NCBI GenBank assembly: GCA_945871955.1
Contig: CAMBXR010000005.1
Coordinates: forward strand, 21,102 to 85,101
Direction of reading: 5' to 3'
Origin: an uncultured Clostridium sp.
Lineage (GTDB): Bacteria > Bacillota > Clostridia > Peptostreptococcales > Peptostreptococcaceae
Length of the DNA: 64,000 bases
The position numbers and the translations under genes were made by a program. Position 1 is the first letter of the stretch. Each line of letters begins with the position of its first letter. The notes beneath the pieces were generated by a model. It saw only the letters and a program-made list of their open reading frames with translations, ran no database searches and was not told where the DNA came from. This document shows positions 42,654 through 52,107 of this stretch, piece by piece.

Positions 42654-42872
42654 AAAACGCCCAAAGGTATACTTTGGGCGTTTATTAAAAAGCCATAGTA
42701 AACCTTGTAGCTCAACACTTATAAAAAGTGACAGCCTTATACATATTTTGTATAAGTCCAGAAACCTTATATGCCTATAAGATTTCTTCGGCTGCAATTC
42801 CTTTCCTTGTAAATCATTACTTGCCAGTCATTTACAAGTACTATTAAGTACAGCGCCTCTACCTTAGGTTTT
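42654..42872 (-). promoter_or_regulatory. Lysine riboswitch (L-box) with terminator, upstream of lysC-lysA
   Basis: GAGGCGCTGTACTT...AGTAATGATTTACAAGGAAAGGAATTGCAGCCGAAG...CTGGACTTATAC...GGCTGTCACTTTTTATAAGTGTTGAGCTACAAGG, then AAACGCCCAAAGTATACCTTTGGGCGTTTT. Confidence 0.92.
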
Positions 42873-42950
42873 TATTAATAATATATTAGTATCATAACAC
42901 CTTGTAATCTGCAACAAATTTATAAAAACTATTTGTATAATAATAATATT

Positions 42951-43586
42951 TTATAAATAATTAAACAATTTATTCAAGGATGTATCCAAAAAACATATAT
43001 TATTATTTGAATTACATTTACTATACTTTTGTTCTTTTGAAGATATAAATATAACTTTTGGTACCATAAAAAATGGTATTGTAGAATTATAAATATCTTT
43101 ACTAAGATCATTATACTTTGAATTTATAGAATTTTCATCCCTATCTATTTCTATTAATACTTGCTTCCTTATTCTACTTGGGTTTATATATTCAATAAAA
43201 ATATCATAAGTTTTATCTCCTACTTTTGCATCTCTATAAAATCTTACTATATCATATCCTGCATTTTTTAATCTAATAGCAATTTCTGAACCTAATAACA
43301 TTTTTGTTAAATTTTCTCCCTTTGTAATAGTACTTCCATTTAGATAGTACACATAGGAGTTATCTTTAAAATTAGTATAGTTAATATTACAAGGAAATTT
43401 TCTCAAAGTATAATCATTACACATTTTTCTTAAAGTTCTTTTAAGGGATTTTTTGTTATTTCTCTTTTTATTACTAAATACTTTTCCCACTTGGTTTTCT
43501 GTAACACACCTTATTCTACTAACTAAATAAAGAATATCTTTTTCTAATCCCACCATAGTCAATCTCCTTGAAGCTATTTTTACCAA
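42951..43586 (-). CDS. Hypothetical protein, possibly replication-relaxation-like (wHTH plus nuclease-like fold)
   Basis: N-terminal wHTH-like RIRCVTENQVGKVF..., C-terminal KVGDKTYDIFIEYINPSRIRKQVLIEIDRDENS. Confidence 0.5.
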   Translation of the reverse strand: MVKIASRRLTMVGLEKDILYLVSRIRCVTENQVGKVFSNKKRNNKKSLKRTLRKMCNDYTLRKFPCNINYTNFKDNSYVYYLNGSTITKGENLTKMLLGSEIAIRLKNAGYDIVRFYRDAKVGDKTYDIFIEYINPSRIRKQVLIEIDRDENSINSKYNDLSKDIYNSTIPFFMVPKVIFISSKEQKYSKCNSNNNICFLDTSLNKLFNYL

Positions 43587-43630
43587 GTTGTACTATATTA
43601 TATTAAATATCCATAATAAAATTTACACAT

Positions 43631-43667
43631 AAAAAAAGAGAGATTAATATTTTCTCTCTTTTTTTAC
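43631..43667 (-). terminator. Terminator downstream of the 43683 gene
   Basis: AAAAAAAGAGAGA...TCTCTCTTTTTTT. Confidence 0.75.
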
Positions 43668-43682
43668 TACACTATTTGATTT

Positions 43683-45410
43683 TTATTTATTATCTTTATC
43701 ATTATTATCTAAATTTGTATTATCTTGTGTATCTTCTTTAGAAGAATCTTCTTTTAATACTTCTTTACTTTTACCTATATTCTTATTATCAAATTCAGAT
43801 ATACTTATTATATTTGAATCAGTTTTTTCATAAGATATACTAACTTTATCACCAGACATAGTTAAAGGTAATTCACTAGATACTTTAGATGTACCTGTAA
43901 AAATTAATTCACTGTTATCTTTTAATGTGATATAGTAAGTTGTATTTCCACTTTTCACATCTTGATTTATTCTTGATACAGTTCCTTCTATATTTTCTAA
44001 ATCTTCTTCTTTAGTTATTTGTAAATCATTTCCCTCTGATTCTAAAATATCTTTGTAGTTTTTGTATGCATCTGATTTAGTTTCTCCCAGACCTATCACA
44101 TTATAGTCTTCTACTGATACAAAAGCCACCATTTTTACAAGTCCAGCTTTATCTTTTAAACCTAAAACATAAGTTGGCTTACCAAGAATATTATACATAA
44201 CTGGGAAAGTTGATTGATAATTTTTTTCTTGAACTTTTCCTTCTGCAGTAGACATGGCAGCCGTTTCTGTAGCTCCAGTTTGCATATATATTTTTGACTC
44301 TTTTGTTCTAGAGTCTACTAACATAAATCCTACTGTGGATTCATCTGATCCAGAAGAAGTAATTCCAGTATACCAATAAGATTTACCATCATTTCCATAA
44401 ACTAAAGAAGTTCCTTCAGATGGAAGAAGTACTCCCTCTTCTGATATTACTGAATTTAAAAAACCATTTACATATAATCCCCAGTTTCTAATTTGTTCAA
44501 CGACAAAGCTTTCAGGTTGTATTCTATCTACCCACTTAGGTGTATCTTCTATTGAATAAACATTTACTTCACCTGTTTGAGCATCTACTATAGCTGTTCC
44601 AACAGCATTAGCACCACCATATCCAATAGCATGTTCATATAAACTTACTACCCAGTATGGTTTTCCATTATCATCAATCTCAAAAGTAAATTCAGTTAAT
44701 CCATAATTTACTACACCACTTAAATAAATATGTCTGTGTAAGTCTTGTAAGAAATATGCTTCTTCTTGATATACTATTTTAATAGGTTTACCATCAAGAT
44801 TTTGTACTAATCTTACATCTTGCGGATTTGTTGCTGATACCATTATATATCCATTAGTACCACTTAAATTTGTTATCCACTTTACTATATCTCTATGTAC
44901 AAGAGGTGCTACCCAATATAATTCACCTTTAACACTTTGTATAGAATATTCACCTATTTTAGAAATACTTCCTATAGCAGGTATTTCACCAAGCTTTTTA
45001 TCGCCTAACTTCATGGCCATATCTTTGTCCACTATTCTTATTTTATCCACACTTACTGGGCTTACATCTTCAGTAAAAGCACTTTCTTCTACTTTGCCAA
45101 GTAAATTTCTGTAAGATCCTGCTCTAAATATTGGAGATGTTACAAAAAATGGTATAACAATAACTATTATTAATAACAATGCTGCAATTAAAAAGTTATT
45201 CTTTGCCATTTTAGATGTTTTTTCACCTCTATCCAACATCATATCAATTATTCCAGCTAAAACAAAGAATAGTATTAATGTACCAAAACCTGATGTAAAG
45301 TCCAGCCTTAACACTGGAAGCTTCACAAATGCATAAATAGCTACAATTACTAAAGCAATCCCATATGATTTAAATATTTTTTTCATTTTTCTCCTTTCAA
45401 TTACCTTCAT
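43683..45410 (-). CDS. Conserved membrane protein with large extracytoplasmic region
   Basis: N-terminal TM helices, repeated KPYWVVSLYE / KSYWYTGI / PTYVLGL-type beta motifs, acidic Lys/Asp/Asn tail. Confidence 0.65.
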   Translation of the reverse strand: MKVIERRKMKKIFKSYGIALVIVAIYAFVKLPVLRLDFTSGFGTLILFFVLAGIIDMMLDRGEKTSKMAKNNFLIAALLLIIVIVIPFFVTSPIFRAGSYRNLLGKVEESAFTEDVSPVSVDKIRIVDKDMAMKLGDKKLGEIPAIGSISKIGEYSIQSVKGELYWVAPLVHRDIVKWITNLSGTNGYIMVSATNPQDVRLVQNLDGKPIKIVYQEEAYFLQDLHRHIYLSGVVNYGLTEFTFEIDDNGKPYWVVSLYEHAIGYGGANAVGTAIVDAQTGEVNVYSIEDTPKWVDRIQPESFVVEQIRNWGLYVNGFLNSVISEEGVLLPSEGTSLVYGNDGKSYWYTGITSSGSDESTVGFMLVDSRTKESKIYMQTGATETAAMSTAEGKVQEKNYQSTFPVMYNILGKPTYVLGLKDKAGLVKMVAFVSVEDYNVIGLGETKSDAYKNYKDILESEGNDLQITKEEDLENIEGTVSRINQDVKSGNTTYYITLKDNSELIFTGTSKVSSELPLTMSGDKVSISYEKTDSNIISISEFDNKNIGKSKEVLKEDSSKEDTQDNTNLDNNDKDNK

Positions 45411-45524
45411 CCTCAGTGTTATAACCTTTTATTAGTATTATAACCTTATTTTTACATTTTTAAAGTGGGTTTAATGAATAATATATACTATAAAAAAAAT
45501 TACCATAGTATTATATGGTAATTT

Positions 45525-46088
45525 TTAACAAGTCGCTTGACTTAACATACCTTCTTTACCTTGAGAAGGATAATCACATAACAGACCTTCATACTCTAAT
45601 TTAAGGTTTTTATTATTATAAAAATCTTCTGGTTTAGTTAAAGCTGGTGGTTTATCAAATATATGAATATCACTTTTATATAACATATCAGCTACAAAGT
45701 GTGAACATACATATCTATATTCCTTCTCTCTTGCTTTATTAAAAGATAAATATACTAAAGCTTTAACATCATAATTATATTTTCTTCTATTATGATTTAC
45801 CTTCATTATATTTTTTACTAATTTTTCATAATTTGTATAATTAACCTCTAACGAATAAACTCTACATAATGCATTTTGTTTTATTTCATATAATCCTTCA
45901 TTTATATTTTCTTCCACAAATCCTGCAAATATTGGCGTCTTCGGATTTAATCGTCCAAAGGAATACATTGGCGATAAATCTTCATTTAAAGATAAAGAAA
46001 TATGTGCATAGGGACTTTTACTTATTTTTCTTATTAAGAAAGATAGTAAAGTTCCAGTATAAGTAGTTACTATATAAATTTTTTTCAT
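45525..46088 (-). CDS. Putative NlpC/P60-like (permuted papain-fold, YiiX-like) hydrolase
   Basis: SPYAHISLSL (His) and YRYVCSHFVADML (Cys) catalytic-like motifs. Confidence 0.55.
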   Translation of the reverse strand: MKKIYIVTTYTGTLLSFLIRKISKSPYAHISLSLNEDLSPMYSFGRLNPKTPIFAGFVEENINEGLYEIKQNALCRVYSLEVNYTNYEKLVKNIMKVNHNRRKYNYDVKALVYLSFNKAREKEYRYVCSHFVADMLYKSDIHIFDKPPALTKPEDFYNNKNLKLEYEGLLCDYPSQGKEGMLSQATC

Positions 46089-46414
46089 TCACATTCCCCC
46101 ATTCTCATCATTCTATTCTATCACAATCTTCTCTTTTCTTCAATTCATTGTAAAGTTCGTTTCTTATTATTAAATATTTTATAAAATAGTTAATTCAATA
46201 TATTATAACAAGTTGAAAATACTATATAATTTTTTATATATGTATAATAAAATTATCAATTTTGTTCAATAATGTTAAATATAATACTTTTTAATCACTA
46301 AAATATATAAATATACTTTATTTTTTTTCCATATTGAATTAAAATTAGTATTATAATTATGATAGAATTTATTACATATTAATAATTAATAAAATGAATT
46401 GAGAGGTACAAAAT

Positions 46415-48082
46415 ATGTCAAACGAAGCAATTTCGAATAACTTTATAAAGAATATAATAGTTGACGATTTAAAAACTGGAAAACACGATCATATAATAAC
46501 TCGTTTTCCACCTGAACCAAATGGTTATTTACATATAGGACATGCTAAGAGTATTTGCTTAAACTTTGGTTTAGCAAAAGAATTTAACGGGACTGTTAAT
46601 ATGAGATTTGATGATACAAATCCACTTAAAGAAGATGAAGAATATGTTAATTCAATAAAAGAAGATATAAAATGGTTAGGATTTGATTGGAATAACTTAT
46701 ACTTTGCATCTGATTACTTTGATGAAATGTATGAGAGAGCTGTACTTTTAATAAAAAAAGGTAAAGCTTATGTTGATGATTTATCTGCTGATGAAATAAG
46801 AGAAACTCGTGGTACTTTAACAGAACCAGGAAAAGAGAGTCCATACAGAAATAGATCAATAGAAGAAAACTTAGATTTATTTGAAAGAATGAAAAATGGT
46901 GAATTTGCAAATGGAGAAAAAGTATTAAGAGCTAAAATAGATATGTCTTCTCCTAATATAAACTTTAGAGACCCTGTAATATACAGAATTTCTCACGCAT
47001 CTCACCACAACACAGGAGATAAATGGTGTATATACCCAATGTACTCATTTGCTCATCCACTAGAAGATGCTATAGAAGGTATAACTCACTCTATATGTAC
47101 TCTAGAATTCGAAGATCAAAGACCTTTATATGATTGGGTTGTTAGAGAATGCGAAATGGAAAAAGTTCCAAGACAAATAGAGTTCGCTAGACTTAACTTA
47201 ACTAACACAGTTATGAGTAAAAGAAAACTTAAATTATTAGTTGATGAAGGTATAACTGATGGATGGGATGATCCTCGTATGCCTACTATATCAGGTGTTA
47301 GAAGAAGAGGTTATACTCCAGAATCTATACGTAACTTCTGTGCTGAAATAGGTGTATCAAAAGCTGACTCTAAAGTTGATAGCCAATTATTTGACCACTT
47401 CTTAAGAGAAGATTTACAACCAAAAGCACCTCTTGCTATGGGTATATTAAATCCTCTTAAATTAGTTATAACAAATTATCCAGAAAATCAAACTGAAATG
47501 ATAGAACTTGAAAATATAGCTAAAAACGAAGAAGCTGGTACAAGAGAAGTTCCATTTGGTAGAGAAGTTTACATAGAAAGAGATGACTTTATGGAAGAAC
47601 CAGTACCAAAATATAGAAGATTCTTCCCTGGAAATGAAGTTAGATTAAAAGGTGCATACTTCGTTAAATGTACGGATGTAATAAAAGACGAAAATGGTAA
47701 TGTAGTAGAAATTCACGGAACTTATGATCCAGAAACTAAATCTGGTTCAGGATTTACTGGACGTAAAGTTAAAGGAACAGTTCACTGGGTAGAAGCTAGC
47801 ACTGCTGTTCCATGTGAATTTAGATTATTTGAGCCATTAATATTAGACGATGCTCCTGAAAATGAAGGTAAGCATTTCTTAGATCAAATAAATCCAAATT
47901 CTCTTAACATATTAGAAGGATTTGTTGAACCTACTGCAATAAAAGATGCTAAACCATTAGACAAATTCCAATTTGTAAGAAATGGATTCTTCTCAGTAGA
48001 TACTAAATACACTACTCCAGAGAAACTTGTATTCAATAGAATAGTTCCTCTTAAGAGTTCATTCAAACCAAATAAAAAATAA
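46415..48082 (+). CDS. glnS: Glutamine--tRNA ligase
   Basis: [62 protein letters not shown]. Confidence 0.97.
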   Translation: MSNEAISNNFIKNIIVDDLKTGKHDHIITRFPPEPNGYLHIGHAKSICLNFGLAKEFNGTVNMRFDDTNPLKEDEEYVNSIKEDIKWLGFDWNNLYFASDYFDEMYERAVLLIKKGKAYVDDLSADEIRETRGTLTEPGKESPYRNRSIEENLDLFERMKNGEFANGEKVLRAKIDMSSPNINFRDPVIYRISHASHHNTGDKWCIYPMYSFAHPLEDAIEGITHSICTLEFEDQRPLYDWVVRECEMEKVPRQIEFARLNLTNTVMSKRKLKLLVDEGITDGWDDPRMPTISGVRRRGYTPESIRNFCAEIGVSKADSKVDSQLFDHFLREDLQPKAPLAMGILNPLKLVITNYPENQTEMIELENIAKNEEAGTREVPFGREVYIERDDFMEEPVPKYRRFFPGNEVRLKGAYFVKCTDVIKDENGNVVEIHGTYDPETKSGSGFTGRKVKGTVHWVEASTAVPCEFRLFEPLILDDAPENEGKHFLDQINPNSLNILEGFVEPTAIKDAKPLDKFQFVRNGFFSVDTKYTTPEKLVFNRIVPLKSSFKPNKK

Positions 48083-48109
48083 TATTTTACTTTCTTAGAA
48101 GGTAAATTT

Positions 48110-48140
48110 AAAAAAGACTATGCAAATCATAGTCTTTTTT
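48110..48140 (+). terminator. glnS terminator
   Basis: AAAAAAGACTATG-caaat-CATAGTCTTTTTT. Confidence 0.85.
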
Positions 48141-48162
48141 GTATTTAATATTATATAATTTC

Positions 48163-48342
48163 AAAAGAAAAAGCACCATTTTGGGGATTATAGTCTCCAA
48201 ATCAGTGCTTTTTCCAGGGCAAAGTTTTAAATAAGCCCTTACCTCAATTATATCACCAAATATAGTTTGCAAGCTAGCTACACTTCCAACCCTTGGGTAT
48301 TGAATCTTAACTATCTGCACGATAGTAGCTGAGGACTCTAGT
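48163..48342 (-). ncRNA. Candidate structured non-coding RNA, family unknown, ending in its own terminator
   Basis: Minus strand: TATAAT -10 at 48349-48354, CCTCA/TGAGG and AGCTAC/GTAGCT long-range pairing, CTATC/GATAG and ACCC/GGGT hairpins, AGGGC/GCCCT hairpin, terminator AAAAAGCAC...GTGCTTTTT. Confidence 0.5.
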
Positions 48343-48500
48343 ATCTTCATTATATTTGATGGATATTAAAAAATATCAATAATACTAAAACTCCCAAGGA
48401 AATCACAAACACACATATTTATGATAAGTTTAAGTTTGGTTGACTCTCATCAACCTCATCTATATATTAACCGATTTATAAAAAACTATTCATATTTTTT

Positions 48501-48618
48501 AAGCAACGGATTTGCATGAAACGGTAGTGAATGCATATCGTTGGCGCTATGAACAAAGTGAATTTTAAGCAACGGATATATATGCAGCTAAGCAAATATA
48601 TATCGTTAGCACTATGCT
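48501..48618 (+). repeat. Dispersed hairpin element, two tandem copies (B1 48501-48566, B2 48567-48618)
   Basis: AAGCAACGGATTTGCATGAAACGGTAGTGAATGCATATCGTTGGCGCTATGAACAAAGTGAATTTT + AAGCAACGGATATATATGCAGCTAAGCAAATATATATCGTTAGCACTATGCT. Confidence 0.75.
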
Positions 48619-49502
48619 TAATAACCTAATAATTGAATCCCTTCTTTAATACACTCTATTTCTAGTGGGAAATCAGGTCCTTTTTCTCCATCTATGTCTG
48701 TAATTAAATTATCTCTACATTCAATCTTCAATTTATTAGTTTTAAAATATAGTATTTCTTCTTTATTATAACCTTCTAAATGTTCACCTTTTAATATACT
48801 TATAAGAAGTGGTAGCATATTTGGTAGTAATATTTTCTTTAGTATAATCACGTCTAATAGACCATCATCAACTTTAGCTTTATATGCAAGATTAATATTT
48901 CCAGCAGTTTTACCATTAAAAATCAGCATTAAGTACATATCTCCATTATAGTTTACTTCTTTTGAAGTAACTTTTATATTAAATTGCCTCATATATAAAG
49001 CTTCTTCAATACCTTTTAAATAATATGAAACCTTGCCTATAGAATTTTTAAATTCTGGATTTATCTTTTGTGATACATCTGTAAACATTCCTGCACTTGC
49101 CACATTTATAAAGTATTTGTCGTTAATTTTCCCAATATCTATTTTTTTAGGTTTTGAATCTACAATTCTTTCTATACATTCAACTGGATCAAAAGGTAAA
49201 TTAACAGCCTTAGCAAAATCATTGGCAGTTCCCGATGGCAAAATACCTATTGGGATATTAATATCTAAGGCTTTCATAGTATTTAATATTAAATCTACAG
49301 TTCCATCTCCACCAGATATTAAAACATGATCGTAATTTGATTGTATATCAAAAAAAGCATCGCTAATAGGTCTTTCTTTACTTAGTCTAAATGGTACTAC
49401 CATATAATCATGTCTTTGATAAGTTTTTATTATTTTATCTATTTCACTTCCTATTTTTCTTTCTCCTGAATTAGGGTTATAAACAAACTTAACCTTTTTC
49501 AT
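48618..49502 (-). CDS. Diacylglycerol/lipid kinase family protein (YegS/BmrU-like)
   Basis: FVYNPNSGERK, LISGGDGTVDLILNTM, PIGILPSGTANDFAKAV. Confidence 0.93.
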   Translation of the reverse strand: MKKVKFVYNPNSGERKIGSEIDKIIKTYQRHDYMVVPFRLSKERPISDAFFDIQSNYDHVLISGGDGTVDLILNTMKALDINIPIGILPSGTANDFAKAVNLPFDPVECIERIVDSKPKKIDIGKINDKYFINVASAGMFTDVSQKINPEFKNSIGKVSYYLKGIEEALYMRQFNIKVTSKEVNYNGDMYLMLIFNGKTAGNINLAYKAKVDDGLLDVIILKKILLPNMLPLLISILKGEHLEGYNKEEILYFKTNKLKIECRDNLITDIDGEKGPDFPLEIECIKEGIQLLGY

Positions 49503-49513
49503 ATTTCCTCCAG

Positions 49514-50155
49514 CTAAAATCCTAGGCTATCATTTACAAATATAACATGTATTCTATTTGCAGTTCTTTGTCTTTTTATTAATGTATATTCACAACAAAT
49601 TCTATCGTCACTTTTGCAGTCCATACAGTAACCAACTTTTGCACAAGGTGTAGACATATTTAATCTTTTTGCATTAGCTGGACCACTTATACATTTATTT
49701 CTTTTTATTGCTTCATCAATATTTTTAACTATTTTATTTACTCCCACTACTAAAACAACTTTATCTGGACCATATAAAATAGCAGCTACTCTATTTCCAT
49801 TTCCATCAACATTAAAAATTTCACCTTCTTCAGTAACTGCATTGGCAGAAGCAAAATATGCATCTGCACTAAATGATTTTCTATATATTTCTTTTATATC
49901 AGCAGGTGTAAGATTTTCTTTGTATCTATCTAAAAAATTATATTTCCCATTTCTAAGCAAATCTATTACTTTAGTTTCAAATAATGAAATAGATCCACCT
50001 ACAGATACAGTTTCTCCTTCTTTAACTATACTCTTTATAATATTTATAAGTTCATCATTATCTTTAGCATAATATGCTTTCATATTATTTTTTTGTAAAT
50101 TATTTATAGCTCTTTCTATTTTCTGTTCATTTATCCAGTTTATATTTTCATTCAT
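49514..50155 (-). CDS. LUD-domain (LutC/YkgG-like) protein
   Basis: NEQKIERAINNLQKNNMKAYY, VSVGGSISLFETKV, GNRVAAILYGPDKVVLVVGVNKIVK. Confidence 0.88.
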   Translation of the reverse strand: MNENINWINEQKIERAINNLQKNNMKAYYAKDNDELINIIKSIVKEGETVSVGGSISLFETKVIDLLRNGKYNFLDRYKENLTPADIKEIYRKSFSADAYFASANAVTEEGEIFNVDGNGNRVAAILYGPDKVVLVVGVNKIVKNIDEAIKRNKCISGPANAKRLNMSTPCAKVGYCMDCKSDDRICCEYTLIKRQRTANRIHVIFVNDSLGF

Positions 50156-50269
50156 ATATCTAAATCCCCCTTATTATTTTCACTATTATTTTAACATAAG
50201 TTTGTATTTTAATAACAAAAAAAATACCTTATTGTACCATTGTCAATAAAGTATTTTTTTATACATATT

Positions 50270-50491
50270 TTATTTAAAACTATTTCCTTTCTTTTGAGAT
50301 AAAGAATACTTTTTATTTACATTATGCTCTCTGTCATAATCATCATTAATAGTTATATTATCATCCCAATTTATGTAGTTATTATTGTTCCATTCATTAG
50401 CATCGAAATCTTTTTCATAATTATTCATTAAATAATAATCTGATTTATGATTTAAATTGAATAGTTTATTGTTTTGAAATTTATTATCCAT
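50270..50491 (-). CDS. Small Asn/Asp/Tyr-rich hypothetical protein (73 aa)
   Basis: SD GAGGTGG before ATG; MDNKFQNNKLFNLNHKSDYYLMNNYEKDFDANEWNNNNYINWDDN... Confidence 0.6.
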   Translation of the reverse strand: MDNKFQNNKLFNLNHKSDYYLMNNYEKDFDANEWNNNNYINWDDNITINDDYDREHNVNKKYSLSQKKGNSFK

Positions 50492-50619
50492 ATAACCACC
50501 TCAAATTTATTTTTTATAAATAATTTAATATTATTTTCTCCAAGATAAATTAAATTATTTAATAAATAAAACTAAAAAATTTCCCACTAAAAATTACTCC
50601 GTGGGAAATTTAATATTAT

Positions 50620-51636
50620 TTATTTTGTATAATATATATTTTTATCTGGTAAACTACCACCTAGAACCTTTGGATTATATGAGTTTAAAGTTTCAAAGTA
50701 GCTTATATAATCATCTTCACAGTTATTTATTGATATAAATTTTAAATTCGTTCTCTCAATAGCTTTAACAAGTAACTCTGGCTTTACATTTACTCCAAAT
50801 TTTTGTGCATATTCTCCAGCTTCCTTTGGATTATTGTTAGTCCATTTTATATTTTCATCTAAAGCATTTATAAAACTTTCCACAAATTCTGGATTTTCCT
50901 TTGCAAAAGAAGTTTTTACTATCAAAGTTGATTGGGGATATCCATTTTCATTTTTAAATACTTCTTTCCAAACATCATTTGTACCACAGACTACTTTTAA
51001 ATCAGGATTTTTTGTAAGTAGTCCACTAAGTGCTGGTTCTGGTACTATAGCTGTTGTTAACTTTTTAGTTGATAATAATGAAACTAAATCACTTGCTTCA
51101 TTTGAGTAGTTAAATGTAATTTTTGATGTATCCACATTTTGTTCTTTTAATAAAGCTTGAATTGTTATATCTGGAGTCAAACCTTTACCTATATTACCCA
51201 CTTCTTTTCCTTCTAATGAAGAATTTAAGCCTGTAACATCTTCTTCGCTACTTACTAAGTAAAAAGATCCCCTTCCAACTGTTCCTACAATTTGATAATT
51301 AGATGTTTTGTTGAAAGCTATAGACGCCATATTTGATGGAACTATGGCAATATCTAAAGATTCTTTCATTACATCTGTTGACAAAGCATCTGAAGTCGCT
51401 TCAAGTGTGTACTTAACTTCATAACCTTCTTTTAACTTAAGATTTTCTTGAGATAATTTTGCAATTGCTATGGCTGGAAGTCCATCTGGTGCTCCAATAG
51501 TTACTGAAACTGTTTTATTGTTTGTAGCTTGCTGTTTTTCATCTTTTTGTTCATTACTGCATCCTATTACTAAAGATGAAGTAATTAAAAAAGATAAAAA
51601 TAGTGTAATAATTCTTTTCATATGTTCTCCCCCCAA
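50620..51636 (-). CDS. ABC transporter substrate-binding lipoprotein (NitT/TauT-like); functional start probably MKRIITLFLSF
   Basis: Lipobox SLVIGCSNEQ; SVTIGAPDGLPAIAIAKL. Confidence 0.85.
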   Translation of the reverse strand: MGGEHMKRIITLFLSFLITSSLVIGCSNEQKDEKQQATNNKTVSVTIGAPDGLPAIAIAKLSQENLKLKEGYEVKYTLEATSDALSTDVMKESLDIAIVPSNMASIAFNKTSNYQIVGTVGRGSFYLVSSEEDVTGLNSSLEGKEVGNIGKGLTPDITIQALLKEQNVDTSKITFNYSNEASDLVSLLSTKKLTTAIVPEPALSGLLTKNPDLKVVCGTNDVWKEVFKNENGYPQSTLIVKTSFAKENPEFVESFINALDENIKWTNNNPKEAGEYAQKFGVNVKPELLVKAIERTNLKFISINNCEDDYISYFETLNSYNPKVLGGSLPDKNIYYTK

Positions 51637-51781
51637 AAATTATTTATTAAGCTGACTTAATGAGCATAATATTAAACGTCCTTTCAGAAGAAAATACTTT
51701 AGAAATCAGAACTTTAGTATCAGCTATAATTAAATATTAGCAGATATACTAGCTATTCTCAATTTATTGCAAAGTTATTTA

Positions 51782-52090
51782 TTAAAACTCTATGGATAAA
51801 AGTGGGGCATGCTGCTGTGCTCCATATACATCACTTTCTCCCAAGTCTCCCGATGGAATTGGTCTTTTTATTGTTATTTTTATGGCATTTGCAGGTTCAA
51901 ATTCTACTATATTTATAATGTCACTTTTTTCTATTTTGTATAAATTACAAATAAGGTTTTCGTTTATTATATTTTTTTCGCGAACTAACTCAAAATACTC
52001 TTTTGATTTAAAAATAATGTCTAGAGTTAATTCATAAGGCCCTGAATTTTTACTACGAATAATATTTGAAATATCACTTAGCTTTGTCAT
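51782..52090 (-). CDS. DUF4387-like small protein
   Basis: IIRSKNSGPYELTLDIIF...IKRPIPSGDLGESDVYGAQQHAPLLSIEF; adjacent to the DUF1446-like gene. Confidence 0.8.
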   Translation of the reverse strand: MTKLSDISNIIRSKNSGPYELTLDIIFKSKEYFELVREKNIINENLICNLYKIEKSDIINIVEFEPANAIKITIKRPIPSGDLGESDVYGAQQHAPLLSIEF

Positions 52091-52107
52091 TACTTATCAG
52101 CTCCTTT

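Noticed and set aside
46647-46910. 87-aa minus ORF inside glnS
   Set aside because: Antisense to a strongly supported glnS frame; low-complexity translation.
48163-48342. Assignment of the structured RNA to 6S RNA or a known riboswitch
   Set aside because: I could not match conserved 6S or riboswitch core motifs by eye and there is no cognate downstream gene.
48108-48350. 80-aa minus-strand ORF as a protein
   Set aside because: No SD, overlaps a strongly self-complementary, terminator-ended region; more likely an RNA gene. It would be reconsidered if homologues exist.
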